This document shows positions 44,730 through 53,429 of a DNA stretch of 64,000 bases, in pieces. The position numbers were made by a program, and so were the translations under genes. The DNA comes from Gammaproteobacteria bacterium. Lineage in GTDB: Bacteria > Pseudomonadota > Gammaproteobacteria > Pseudomonadales > Azotimanducaceae. The notes under the pieces were generated by a model. That model was given only the letters and a program-made list of their open reading frames with translations, made no database searches and had not been told where the DNA came from. Where the stretch lies: NCBI GenBank assembly GCA_009843635.1, contig VYDB01000077.1, positions 41,486-105,485 of the forward strand, read 5' to 3'. The first letter of the stretch is position 1. The number at the start of each line of letters is the position of its first letter.

Positions 44730-45377
44730 TCATTGTCCTACCGCCTTGGCCAATTGCCGGCGCGGCTGCTGCACGAGATCAACCAGTCCATAGGCCTCTG
44801 CCTCGCTGGCGTTCATCCAGAAATCCCGGTCGGAATCGGCGCGAATGCGTTCGATCGGCTGTCCGGTGTGCTCGGCGAGCAGCCCGTTCAGCCGCTCCCG
44901 CATGGCGAGTATCTCGTTGGCCTGTATTTCGATGTCGGCGGCCACCCCTCGCATGCCCCCAACTGCGGGCTGATGGAGCATCATCCGCGAATTGGGCAGG
45001 GCGAAGCGCTTGCCCGGCTCGCCAGCGGCGAGCAGAAAGGCGCCCATGCTGGCTGCCTGGCCGATGCATAGGGTGCTGACGTCGCAGCGCACGAATTGCA
45101 TGGTGTCGTAGATCGCCATGCCGGACGTCACGGCGCCGCCCGGGGAATTGATGTAGAGGTGGATGTCCTTGTCCGGATTCTCCGACTCCAGGAACAGAAT
45201 CTGGGCAATGACCAAGTTGGCCACCTGGTCCTCCACCGGGCCGACCATGAAGATGATGCGGTCCTTGAGCAGGCGCGAGTAGATGTCATAGGACCGCTCG
45301 CCGCGGGCCGATTGCTCCACCACCATGGGGACCAAGCCGAGGTTGGTGGTCTCCGGAACGCTGCCTTGTTGGGTCAT
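44730..45377 (-). CDS. clpP: ATP-dependent Clp protease proteolytic subunit
   Basis: A 215-residue serine peptidase, normal length. The catalytic triad is Ser110 (GQAASMGAF), His135 ([10 protein letters not shown]) and an Asp near residue 184 in the [19 protein letters not shown] region. An N-terminal propeptide of about 14 residues is likely removed. It forms the barrel that degrades proteins fed by ClpX. It is 40 bases downstream of tig. Confidence 0.97.
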   Translation of the reverse strand: MTQQGSVPETTNLGLVPMVVEQSARGERSYDIYSRLLKDRIIFMVGPVEDQVANLVIAQILFLESENPDKDIHLYINSPGGAVTSGMAIYDTMQFVRCDVSTLCIGQAASMGAFLLAAGEPGKRFALPNSRMMLHQPAVGGMRGVAADIEIQANEILAMRERLNGLLAEHTGQPIERIRADSDRDFWMNASEAEAYGLVDLVQQPRRQLAKAVGQ

Positions 45378-45417
45378 TGCCTTCTCCTGTTGAATCTCAG
45401 GCGGCGGTGCCTGGCGC

Positions 45418-46815
45418 TCAGGCAGAGGAGCCGTCTTCTGTTACGCCAGCGCCGCCGCCATCCTGCTCGCCTGGGGAAGCTGCCGACGACTCGTCCTCCG
45501 GCGGCGGCAGGGCTTGGCCGGTCACGATGTCCTGATAGGTGCTTTTTAGCACATTTACCTTGGCCTGATCCAAGATGAAGGCGACCACCTGGTTTTCGGC
45601 CACCCGCTCTTCAATGCGATTCAAATAGCCTTCGTCCTGGTAGATGGAGCGGGCCACCGCCTCCGGCTCCGCATAGGACTCCGCTAGGCGCTCAACCTCG
45701 ACGCGGACGGCTTCGTCATCAAGTTTCAGATCATGGGCATTGCGGATCTGGCGGGTCACCAAGCCGACGGCGACCTCTTTCTCCACTTGGTCCCTAAACA
45801 GTTCGTCCGGCAACGACGACGGATCCATGCGGCGGCGCCCCTGGGGCGCAAACTGGTTCAGCATCGCCTCCTTGCGGGCCTGAATCTCCCGGTCCACCAA
45901 GGCTGGCGGCAACTGAACGCTATGCAGGCGATTGAGTTCGTCCATAACCTGGGTGACGACCAAGCGCTGAATCCGATCCTCCATTTCCCGCCGCATGTTG
46001 CCCGTCACTTCCTCCCGGAACGCCGGCAGGCCACCTTCCTTGACGCCCATGGATTCAAAAAAAGCCTCGTCGAGCTCCGGCAGCCGCGGCTCCTCCACCA
46101 GCTTGACGGTGGCATCGAAACGAACCGTCCGCCCGCGCAGCGTCTCGTTCGGATGGTCGTCCGCAAAGGCAGCGTCAAACGATGTCGCCGCCCCCGCTTC
46201 AAGGCCGGTCACGGCGTTGTCGAAATCCTCGCCCATCTGGCCGGCACCCAAGACCAGCGGCACGTTGTCACCGCTGCCGCCATCGAAGGCCTCGCCGTCG
46301 AGGCGACCTTCGAAGTCCACTTGCACCCGGTCTCCTTCGACGGCCGCCCGTTCGACGGAATGCCAAGTGCGCTGCTGTTCGCGCAGGTTCTCAAGCATCG
46401 AATCCACGTCGGCATCGGTGATTTCGGCCTCCGGCCGCTGCACTTCGACAGCCGCCAAGTCAACGAGCTCGACCTCGGGCAGGACTTCAAAACTGGCAGT
46501 GAACTCAAGGTCCACGCCGGGCTCAGCTTTCACCGCCTCCAAGCGGGGAACGCTCACGGGCGTGAGCGATTCCTGCAGCACGGCTTCCTCGTAGCTGGCA
46601 CGCATGGTTTCGTCCGCGGCATCGGCCCGCACGGCGGACCCAAACCGGCGCCGCACCTCCTTCAAAGGCACCTTGCCGGGCCGGAAGCCTGGCAGGCGAA
46701 CGTTGTTTTTCAAGTCGAGCAGCTTGCCGGCGACCCGATCCTCAAACTCATCGGAGGGAACGACAATGGTGAGCCGGCGTTCCACGCCGGAGAGAACTTC
46801 CACTGATACTTGCAT
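45418..46815 (-). CDS. tig: Trigger factor
   Basis: A 465-residue ribosome-bound chaperone. The ribosome-docking loop is [17 protein letters not shown] (about residues 43-60), followed by the FKBP-type isomerase domain ([21 protein letters not shown], about residues 155-175) and a long helical C-terminal arm. The start is ATG 46815; the frame stays open into the tRNA-His gene but that part is not coding. The acidic tail after residue 440 ([18 protein letters not shown]) is slightly longer than in E. coli. Confidence 0.96.
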   Translation of the reverse strand: MQVSVEVLSGVERRLTIVVPSDEFEDRVAGKLLDLKNNVRLPGFRPGKVPLKEVRRRFGSAVRADAADETMRASYEEAVLQESLTPVSVPRLEAVKAEPGVDLEFTASFEVLPEVELVDLAAVEVQRPEAEITDADVDSMLENLREQQRTWHSVERAAVEGDRVQVDFEGRLDGEAFDGGSGDNVPLVLGAGQMGEDFDNAVTGLEAGAATSFDAAFADDHPNETLRGRTVRFDATVKLVEEPRLPELDEAFFESMGVKEGGLPAFREEVTGNMRREMEDRIQRLVVTQVMDELNRLHSVQLPPALVDREIQARKEAMLNQFAPQGRRRMDPSSLPDELFRDQVEKEVAVGLVTRQIRNAHDLKLDDEAVRVEVERLAESYAEPEAVARSIYQDEGYLNRIEERVAENQVVAFILDQAKVNVLKSTYQDIVTGQALPPPEDESSAASPGEQDGGGAGVTEDGSSA

Positions 46816-46843
46816 AGGGCTTAAGACGTTCCCGCAAATCGCA

Positions 46844-46920
46844 TGGGGTGGACGATGGGATTCGAACCCACGACCGCCGGGATCACAACCCGGAGCTCTA
46901 CCAACTGAGCTACGCCCACC
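46844..46920 (-). tRNA. tRNA-His (anticodon GTG)
   Basis: A full cloverleaf on the minus strand with anticodon loop TTGTGAT, T-arm GGTTCGAATCC and D-arm AGCTCAGTTGG. It carries the extra 5' G (-1) opposite C73 that marks tRNA-His, and CCA is encoded (46846-46844). Confidence 0.95.
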
Positions 46921-46978
46921 ATTAACCGTTCGCAACCGCCCGGCCGCACCCGCCGGATTGCGGCAGGGACTTGGACTG

Positions 46979-47055
46979 TGGCGCGCCCGGAAGGACTCGA
47001 ACCTTCAACCGCCTGCTTAGAAGGCAGATGCTCTATCCAGTTGAGCTACGAGCGC
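46979..47055 (-). tRNA. tRNA-Arg (anticodon TCT)
   Basis: Cloverleaf on the minus strand: acceptor GCGCTCG pairs with CGGGCGC, anticodon loop TTCTAAG, T-arm GGTTCGAGTCC. Discriminator G and an encoded CCA follow (46981-46979). Confidence 0.95.
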
Positions 47056-47073
47056 AACGAAGCAAGGCGGCAA

Positions 47074-47150
47074 TGGTCGGGGTAGAGAGATTTGAACTCC
47101 CGACATCCTGCTCCCAAAGCAGGCGCGCTACCAGACTGCGCCATACCCCG
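47074..47150 (-). tRNA. tRNA-Pro (anticodon TGG)
   Basis: Cloverleaf on the minus strand: acceptor CGGGGTA pairs with TACCCCG, anticodon loop TTTGGGA, T-arm GAGTTCAAATC. Discriminator A and an encoded CCA follow. First of three tRNAs read in the order Pro, Arg, His ahead of tig, an arrangement known from Pseudomonas. Confidence 0.95.
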
Positions 47151-47344
47151 TGAACTGCCCGAACCGAAATGGCGGGCGGATGATACTGCCGGGCATGGGT
47201 AGCGTCAATGAACGTGACCGCCACGTCCTGCTTGACCTAGGCACCCCGCCGGGGGACGATTCCCATTTCAAGCGTCACATGGCGCATCAGCGTTGGCGCT
47301 TTCGGAGCGTCAGCGATTCCCATATCCCAAGGAGACTGCGAGCC

Positions 47345-48439
47345 ATGAGCCCCATTCCTAGACCACGCCCAAGCACCCTCGCCACTGCGGCACTGTCGCT
47401 ACTAGGCGCCTTCGCCACCGCCGACGAGGCGCTGACTGTCGTGTCTTGGGGCGGGTCCTATGCCAAGGCCAGCGTCGAGGGCTACCACAAGGCCTTCACG
47501 GCTGAAACGGGCATCGAGATCAAACTCGATGACTACAACGGCGGACTGGCGCAGGTGCGCGCCCAAGTGGAAGCGGGCAGCGTGCATTGGGACGTGGTGG
47601 ACGTCGAACTCGCGGATGGGGTGCGCGGTTGCGAGGAGGGCCTGTTCGAGCCCCTCGACCCGGCGACCCTACCCCCCGGCGCCAACGGCGAGCCCCCAGC
47701 GGAGGACTACTTCCCCGGCATGATCACCGAATGCGGGGCCAACCAGCTCTTCTACTCCACCGTCTATGCGTACAACGCCAAACGGCTGACCGGGACCAAG
47801 CCCTCCACCATTGAGGACTTCTTTGATCTGGAACGGTTTCCCGGACGTCGGGGGATGCGCCGTTCGCCCGTGGTGAACCTGGAGTTGGCGCTCCTGGGCG
47901 ACGGCGTGCCCATCGACGACGTCTATGCCACGCTGAACACCAGGGCCGGCATCGACCGAGCCTTCCGCAAGCTCGACACCATCAAGGAGGAGATCGTCTG
48001 GTGGGAGGCTGGCGCCCAGCCCCCGCAGATGCTGGCGGATGGCGAAGTGGTGATGTCCACCGCCTACAACGGGCGGATCTTCAACGCCCAGGTTCTCGAA
48101 AACCAACCCTTCGTCATCGTCTGGGACGGACAAGTGCTGGACACCGGGTACCTAGCCATTCTCTACGGCGCCCCGAATCTCGAGGCGGCGCGCCAATTCG
48201 TGGCCTTCGCCGCGCGTCCATCCTCCATGGCCGGGGTAGCGCGATACATCTCCTACGGCCCCACGCGCCGGTCCGCCCAGCCGCTGGTTTCCACGCACGC
48301 AGCGACCGGCGTGGACATGCGCCCGCACATGCCGAGCAGTCCGGAGAACATGCGGCGGGCACTGCCCAACGACTGGCAGTGGTGGAGCGACAATCGCGAT
48401 GAAATGAACGTCCGCTTCGCGGTGTGGCTGACGCAGTGA
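47345..48439 (+). CDS. ABC transporter substrate-binding protein, polyamine (PotD/PotF) type
   Basis: A 364-residue periplasmic binding protein. ATG 47345 follows AAGGAG; a signal peptide (PSTLATAALSLLGAFATADE) precedes the mature start LTVVSWGGSYAKASVEGYHKAF. Segments such as AGSVHWDVVDVE, MSTAYNGRIFNAQ and FVIVWDGQVLD are those of spermidine/putrescine-type binding proteins. Such proteins usually have ATPase and permease genes beside them; here there are tRNAs on one side and a convergent gene 12 bases away on the other, so it is an orphan. Confidence 0.87.
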   Translation: MSPIPRPRPSTLATAALSLLGAFATADEALTVVSWGGSYAKASVEGYHKAFTAETGIEIKLDDYNGGLAQVRAQVEAGSVHWDVVDVELADGVRGCEEGLFEPLDPATLPPGANGEPPAEDYFPGMITECGANQLFYSTVYAYNAKRLTGTKPSTIEDFFDLERFPGRRGMRRSPVVNLELALLGDGVPIDDVYATLNTRAGIDRAFRKLDTIKEEIVWWEAGAQPPQMLADGEVVMSTAYNGRIFNAQVLENQPFVIVWDGQVLDTGYLAILYGAPNLEAARQFVAFAARPSSMAGVARYISYGPTRRSAQPLVSTHAATGVDMRPHMPSSPENMRRALPNDWQWWSDNRDEMNVRFAVWLTQ

Positions 48440-48451
48440 GGCTTAAGGCCC

Positions 48452-49507
48452 CTAGCGAAAACTCTCGTTCAATCGTTCAAGAGCCGCCTCGCCAGGACAA
48501 AGATCAGCCTCGGTCAGGGCGTTCAAGGGGGTCTTCACGGTGCCCAGAATGTCGTGGCAATCGGCGGCGTCGGGGTCCACGTAGAGCAGCCCGGTGGCCA
48601 CTTCACCCCGTTCCTGGCTGCGCTGCACGTACTCCAAGGCGCCGATGCGGTCGTGGACGTCAAAATCCCTGGCGACCTTGGAGAGCCGCAGGATGGAACC
48701 GTCCGGCATGCGCACGTCCTCGGTGGTGCCCGGGTCGTAGTCGGCGGTGATTTCCGCTTGCGCTGGCACGAAGTCCGCCTCCATCAAGCGTTCGCTGTGG
48801 CCGCGCACGTAGTCGAAGCTCTTGGTGGAGCCGTTGTGGTTGTTGAAGGCCACGCACGGCGAGATCACGTCCAGGAACGCCATGCCCGGGTGCGCCAAGG
48901 CCGCCTTGATGAGCGGCACGAGCTGCTTCTTGTCTCCGGAGAAGCTGCGGGCCACGAAGCCCGCCCCGATCTGCAGCGCCATGCTCACCAGATCGATGGG
49001 TTCGTAGAGGTTGGGCACCCCCTTCTTGCTGGTCGAGCCGCGATCGTTAGTGGCGGAGAACTGGCCCTTGGTCAGCCCGTAGGTGCCGTTGTTGTCAACG
49101 ATGTAAACCATGTTGATGCGGCGGCGAACGATGTGCGCGAACTGCCCCAAGCCGATGGAGGCGCTGTCGCCGTCCCCGGAGACGCCCACGCAGTAGAGCG
49201 ACCGGTTGGCCAAGTTGGCACCGGTGGCCACTGACGGCATGCGGCCATGCACCGAATTGAAGCCGTGGGACTTGTTGAGGAAGTAGCTCGGCGTTTTCGA
49301 AGAGCAACCAATGCCGGAAATCTTGGCGAAACGGTGCGGTGGCAGGGAAAGCTCGGCGCAGGCGGCGACGATGGCGGCGCTGACCGAGTCATGCCCGCAA
49401 CCCGCGCAGAGCGTGGAGACGGCGCCCTCGTAGTCCCGGCGCGTGAGGCCGAGGTCGTTGACCGGCAGCTGCGGATGGCGGATGCGCGGCTTGACGACGA
49501 AGGTCAC
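48452..49507 (-). CDS. 2-oxoacid:acceptor oxidoreductase, beta subunit (KorB-like)
   Basis: A 351-residue thiamine-diphosphate subunit. ThDP binding is shown by GVSGDGDSASIGLGQFAHIVRR (GDG) and the NNGTYGLTKGQFSAT segment (N.T.G metal ligands); CAGCGHDSV and CSSKTPSYF carry cysteines for a nearby Fe-S cluster. With the alpha subunit it oxidatively decarboxylates a 2-oxoacid, likely 2-oxoglutarate, to its CoA ester. The upstream alpha gene overlaps it by four bases. Confidence 0.92.
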   Translation of the reverse strand: MTFVVKPRIRHPQLPVNDLGLTRRDYEGAVSTLCAGCGHDSVSAAIVAACAELSLPPHRFAKISGIGCSSKTPSYFLNKSHGFNSVHGRMPSVATGANLANRSLYCVGVSGDGDSASIGLGQFAHIVRRRINMVYIVDNNGTYGLTKGQFSATNDRGSTSKKGVPNLYEPIDLVSMALQIGAGFVARSFSGDKKQLVPLIKAALAHPGMAFLDVISPCVAFNNHNGSTKSFDYVRGHSERLMEADFVPAQAEITADYDPGTTEDVRMPDGSILRLSKVARDFDVHDRIGALEYVQRSQERGEVATGLLYVDPDAADCHDILGTVKTPLNALTEADLCPGEAALERLNESFR

Positions 49508-51330
49508 GAGCCCACCTCCTTGAGCCGCGGCAGCCGCTCGGCCTTGCAGTGCTCGAGCACTTGGTCACGAATCGTGTCGGCGGAAATCGACAGGCCCGCG
49601 TAATACCGAACCGAGACGAGCTTGGCGGGGTCTGCCACCCCTTCGTTGATCAGCAGCGAGCGCATCTGTCCGTCACGGTTCTGATCGACCACGAACACGC
49701 GCTCGTGGCGGTCAATGAAGTCGAACACCTCATCGCCAAACGGAAATCCGCGCACACGAATGCGATCCAAGGCGATGCCTTCCCCCTGCAGCAGCTCCAG
49801 CGCCTCGGTCATGGGCATGGCGCTGGTCCCATAGTAGAGAATGCCGTTCCTGCGACCGGCATCGGCTATTTTGGCCTTCGGCGTCAGCGTGGCTGCGGTG
49901 GCCCACTTGCGCTCCAGCCGCTCCATGTTGCGCTGGTAGGCCTCCGGGCTTTCCGTGTAGCGCGCGTGCTCGTCGCGTGAGGTGCCGCGCGTGAAAAAGG
50001 CGCCCTTCTCAGGATGCGCGCCGGGCAGCGTGCGCTGGCCGATGCCATCGCCGTCCACGTCAAGGTAGCGTCCGAACTCCTCGGCGGCGTCCAGTGCCGC
50101 CGCGTCCAGCACCTTGCCCCGGTCGTAGCGCCGCTCGTCGCTCCAAGCCAAGGGCTCGGAGACGTTGTCGTTCATTCCCAGTTCCAAGTCGCTCATGACG
50201 ATGATCGGCGTTTGCAGCCGGTCCGCCAGATCCAGCGCCTCGGCGGCAAAGTCGAAGCATTCCTTCGGCGACGACGGGAACAGCAGCACGTGACGGGTGT
50301 CGCCGTGCGAGGCGTAGGCTGCCGCAGTCAAGTCACTTTGCTGGGTGCGGGTCGGCATGCCGGTGGAGGGACCGGCCCGCTGAATGTCGAAGACCACCGC
50401 CGGAATCTCCGCAAAGTACGCGAGGCCCAGAAATTCCGACATCAGGGAAATGCCAGGGCCGCTGGTGGCGGTGAAGGCGCGGGCGCCGTTCCAACCGGCG
50501 CCAATGACGATGCCGATGGCAGCCAGCTCATCCTCGGCCTGGATGACGGCGAACTTGTTGGCGCCGGTGGCCTTGTCCTTGCGCAAGGCGTTGGCGTGGC
50601 GCTCAAAGGACTCCGCCATCGAGGTGGACGGCGTGATCGGATACCAAGCGCAGACCGTGGCCCCGCCGTAAAGCGCACCAAGGGCGGCGGCGGTGTTGCC
50701 ATCGATGAGAATCTTGTCGCCGTTGGCGCTTGAGCGCCGCACCTGGTACTCGATGGGGCCGCCCAGGTAGTCAAGGGCGTAGCGGCGGCCAAGCTCCAAG
50801 GCGTGGATGTTGGGCGCGATCAGATCGTCCTTGCCCCGGTACTGCTTGGCCACCATGCCGGTGATGACCTCGAACTCGATGTTCAGCAGCGCCGACAACG
50901 CACCGAGATAGACGATGTTCTTGAACAGCCCGCGCTGCTTCAAGTCGTTGAACTCCGGCAGCAGCAGGGTGGCGATGGGCATGCCGATTTCATTGATGTC
51001 GCTGCGCCTGAAATGCGCCGCCAAGGGCTTGGAGTTGTCGTAGAACAGGTAACCGCCCGGCTTGATGTCGGCGATGTCCTCCGCGTAGGTCTCGGCATTC
51101 ATGGCCACCATGATGTCCACGCCCTCGCGGCGGCCGAGGTGGCCCCGCTCGCTCACGCGCACCTCGAACCAGGTCGGCAGCCCCTGGATGTTGGAGGGGA
51201 AAATGTTGCGCGCCGCCACCGGAACGCCCATGCGGAACAGCGCCTTGGCAAACATGCCATTGGCGCTCGCCGAACCCGATCCGTTGACGTTGGCGAAGCG
51301 GATGACGAAGTCGTTGTAGGTGACGTTCAT
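49504..51330 (-). CDS. 2-oxoacid:acceptor oxidoreductase, fused gamma-alpha subunit (KorA-like)
   Basis: A 608-residue fusion. Residues 1 to about 190 form the gamma domain (FANVNGSGSASANGMFAKALF, VAMNAETYAEDI); the rest is the alpha (pyrimidine/CoA) part with AWYPITPSTSMAESFERHA, FTATSGPGISLMSEFLGLA and PTRTQQSDLTAA. The start is ATG 51330, four bases inside the end of the upstream flavoprotein gene. The three genes are coupled by ATGA overlaps and must act together. Confidence 0.92.
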   Translation of the reverse strand: MNVTYNDFVIRFANVNGSGSASANGMFAKALFRMGVPVAARNIFPSNIQGLPTWFEVRVSERGHLGRREGVDIMVAMNAETYAEDIADIKPGGYLFYDNSKPLAAHFRRSDINEIGMPIATLLLPEFNDLKQRGLFKNIVYLGALSALLNIEFEVITGMVAKQYRGKDDLIAPNIHALELGRRYALDYLGGPIEYQVRRSSANGDKILIDGNTAAALGALYGGATVCAWYPITPSTSMAESFERHANALRKDKATGANKFAVIQAEDELAAIGIVIGAGWNGARAFTATSGPGISLMSEFLGLAYFAEIPAVVFDIQRAGPSTGMPTRTQQSDLTAAAYASHGDTRHVLLFPSSPKECFDFAAEALDLADRLQTPIIVMSDLELGMNDNVSEPLAWSDERRYDRGKVLDAAALDAAEEFGRYLDVDGDGIGQRTLPGAHPEKGAFFTRGTSRDEHARYTESPEAYQRNMERLERKWATAATLTPKAKIADAGRRNGILYYGTSAMPMTEALELLQGEGIALDRIRVRGFPFGDEVFDFIDRHERVFVVDQNRDGQMRSLLINEGVADPAKLVSVRYYAGLSISADTIRDQVLEHCKAERLPRLKEVGS

Positions 51331-53111
51331 TGCGCGTAGGAACCGAGCTGCGGGATGTGGACCACGGAGCGCTGCATGTCCCAGGCATTGGTCGGACAGC
51401 GCTCCGCACACAGGCCGCAGTGCAGGCAAACGTCCTCGTCCTTGACCATCACCCGGCCCGTGGGCAAGTGGCCGGAAACGTAGAGATCCTGCTCGCCATT
51501 GACGGCCGGGGCCATCAGCCGCTGACGCAGCTCGGGCTCCTCGCCGTTTTCGGTGAACGAGATGCAATCCATGGGGCAGATGTCCACGCAGGCGTCGCAT
51601 TCGATGCACAACCGGTCCGTGAAGACCGTCTGTACGTCGCAGTTGAGGCAGCGCTGCGCCTCCTTGGCCCCCAAGCGCTTGTCGAAGCCGAGTTCCACCT
51701 CGATCTTGATGTTGCCCAAGGCCTGCCGCTTGTCTGCGTGCGGCACCAAGTAGCGCACCGAGGAGTCGTGCTCGCTGTCGTAGCTCCACTCGTGAATGCC
51801 CATCTTGGTGCTGATCAGATTGACGCCTTCCGGGGGGCGGTCGGTCTTCAGGTCCTTGCCCTGGCAGAACAGGTGAATGGAAATGGCGGCTTGGTGCGCA
51901 TGGGCCGATGCCCAGATGATGTTCTCCGGGCCAAAGGCCGAGTCGCCGCCGAAGAAGACCTTGGGGTGGGTCGACTGCAAGGTGACCTCATCGAGCACTG
52001 GGCAATCCCACTTGTCGAACTGGATGCCGGCGTCCCGTTCGATCCACGGACAGTGGTTCTCCTGGCCGATGGCCATCAGGATGTGGTCGGCCGGCAGGAA
52101 CACGTCATCCTCGCCACTCGGTTCGTAGCGCAGCCGCCCGTCGTCGCCCTTGACCGGCTTCACGCAGCCGAAAACGACGCCGGTCAGCCTGCCGTTCTCG
52201 TGCACGAATTCCTTGGGGGGCCGGTTGTTGATGATGGGAATGCCCTCGCTCATGGCATCCTCCTTCTCCCAATCCGAGGCTTTCATCACCTCGAAGGCGG
52301 AGCGCACCACCACCGTGACGCTCTCTGCGCCGAGCCGCTTGGAGGTGCGGCAGCAGTCCATGGCGGTGTTGCCGCCGCCCATGACGATGACGTTGCCGGC
52401 AATGGAATCGGTGTGGCCGAAGGCGACGCTGGACAGCCAATCGATGCCGATGGAGATGTGTTCGTCCACCTCGTCGCGGCCCGGCAGCTTGAGGTCCCGT
52501 CCCCGAGGCGCGCCGGTGCCAACGAAATAGGCATCGAAGTCCATATCCAGCATCGCTTTCATGCTGCTGATTTCGTGGCCGAAGTGACACTCAACGCCCA
52601 TGTCGAGGATCAGGTCCACCTCCTCCTCCAACACGTCCGCAGGCAACCGGAAAGCGGGAATCTGGCTGCGCATCATGCCGCCGCCCGCCGGATCCTTCTC
52701 GAACAGATGCACCTCGTAACCGAGCGGCAGCAAGTCCCGCGCCACCGCCAACGACGCCGGCCCCGCCCCCAAGAGCGCGATGCGCTTGCCGTTCTTGGCG
52801 GTGGGCACCCGGGGCATGTACGGCCGGATGTCGCCCTTGTGGTCGGCCGCCACTCGCTTGAGCCGACAAATGGCAACCGGCTTCTCCTCAGTGCGCACCC
52901 GGCGGCAGGCGGGCTCGCAGGGCCGGTCGCAGGTGCGGCCGAGAATGCCGGGAAAGACGTTGCTGTCCCAGTTGAGCATGTAGGCTTCGGTGTAACGCTC
53001 CTGGGCGATCAGGCGAATGTACTCCGGCACGGGGGTGTGCGCCGGGCAAGCCCACTGGCAGTCCACCACCTTGTGGAAGTAGTTGGGATCCTGGATGTTG
53101 GTGGGCTTCAT
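51327..53111 (-). CDS. FAD/NAD(P)-binding Fe-S oxidoreductase (GltD-like) with C-terminal ferredoxin domain
   Basis: A 594-residue flavoprotein. N-terminal Fe-S segment: CQWACPAHTPVPEY and GRTCDRPCEPACRR (about residues 18-70). FAD site: ALLGAGPASLAVARDLLPLGYEVHLFE (about 110); NAD(P) site: VIVMGGGNTAMDCCRTSKRLGAESV (about 245). C-terminal two-[4Fe-4S] ferredoxin: CIECDACVDICPMDCI and CLHCGLCAERCPTNAW. It is built like the glutamate synthase small subunit plus a ferredoxin. As first gene of the operon with the 2-oxoacid oxidoreductase it probably passes the electrons to or from NAD(P). Confidence 0.92.
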   Translation of the reverse strand: MKPTNIQDPNYFHKVVDCQWACPAHTPVPEYIRLIAQERYTEAYMLNWDSNVFPGILGRTCDRPCEPACRRVRTEEKPVAICRLKRVAADHKGDIRPYMPRVPTAKNGKRIALLGAGPASLAVARDLLPLGYEVHLFEKDPAGGGMMRSQIPAFRLPADVLEEEVDLILDMGVECHFGHEISSMKAMLDMDFDAYFVGTGAPRGRDLKLPGRDEVDEHISIGIDWLSSVAFGHTDSIAGNVIVMGGGNTAMDCCRTSKRLGAESVTVVVRSAFEVMKASDWEKEDAMSEGIPIINNRPPKEFVHENGRLTGVVFGCVKPVKGDDGRLRYEPSGEDDVFLPADHILMAIGQENHCPWIERDAGIQFDKWDCPVLDEVTLQSTHPKVFFGGDSAFGPENIIWASAHAHQAAISIHLFCQGKDLKTDRPPEGVNLISTKMGIHEWSYDSEHDSSVRYLVPHADKRQALGNIKIEVELGFDKRLGAKEAQRCLNCDVQTVFTDRLCIECDACVDICPMDCISFTENGEEPELRQRLMAPAVNGEQDLYVSGHLPTGRVMVKDEDVCLHCGLCAERCPTNAWDMQRSVVHIPQLGSYAQ

Positions 53112-53429
53112 GGCATCAACGGGACATGCAAGGACTGCGCCAAGGCAGCCTCGGCAGGGGAAGGTTCACGGCACCTCATGGGCGGCGGTGTTTCGGCACG
53201 GGCGCACTGTACCCTTTTGCGCGCCAATTTGGAAGCCGCGTGGTGCCCCGCAACCCCTTGATTTCGTTGGCGGGCTGCGGCGCAACGCGGAGCGTCGCGC
53301 AACCGGCCGCCAGGCCGGGCAACTCGACCGGATTCTGGGCGCAGAGACACGCAAGTCGGGATGATCCCGTCATCGGGGTGCTAGAATGGCGTCTTCCTTC
53401 CGCACAGCATTGTTCCCTCTCCGACTGCA
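53112..53429. other. Divergent intergenic region before mfd
   Basis: About 318 bases between the flavoprotein operon and mfd. A -10-like TAGAAT lies at 53382-53387, some 43 bases before the mfd ATG, with a small hairpin CGGGA-TGA-TCCCG just upstream (53357-53369). Nothing else is recognised. Confidence 0.4.

Noticed and set aside
46816..46935. An N-terminal extension of trigger factor into the tRNA-His gene
   Set aside because: The upstream codons are the tRNA sequence itself; the normal trigger factor start [10 protein letters not shown] is at 46815.
51330..53261. A 643-codon open frame on the plus strand opposite the FAD/Fe-S oxidoreductase
   Set aside because: It is an antisense shadow of a GC-rich gene; the minus strand shows clear Fe-S, FAD and NAD(P) motifs, while the plus frame has no recognisable domain or ribosome site.
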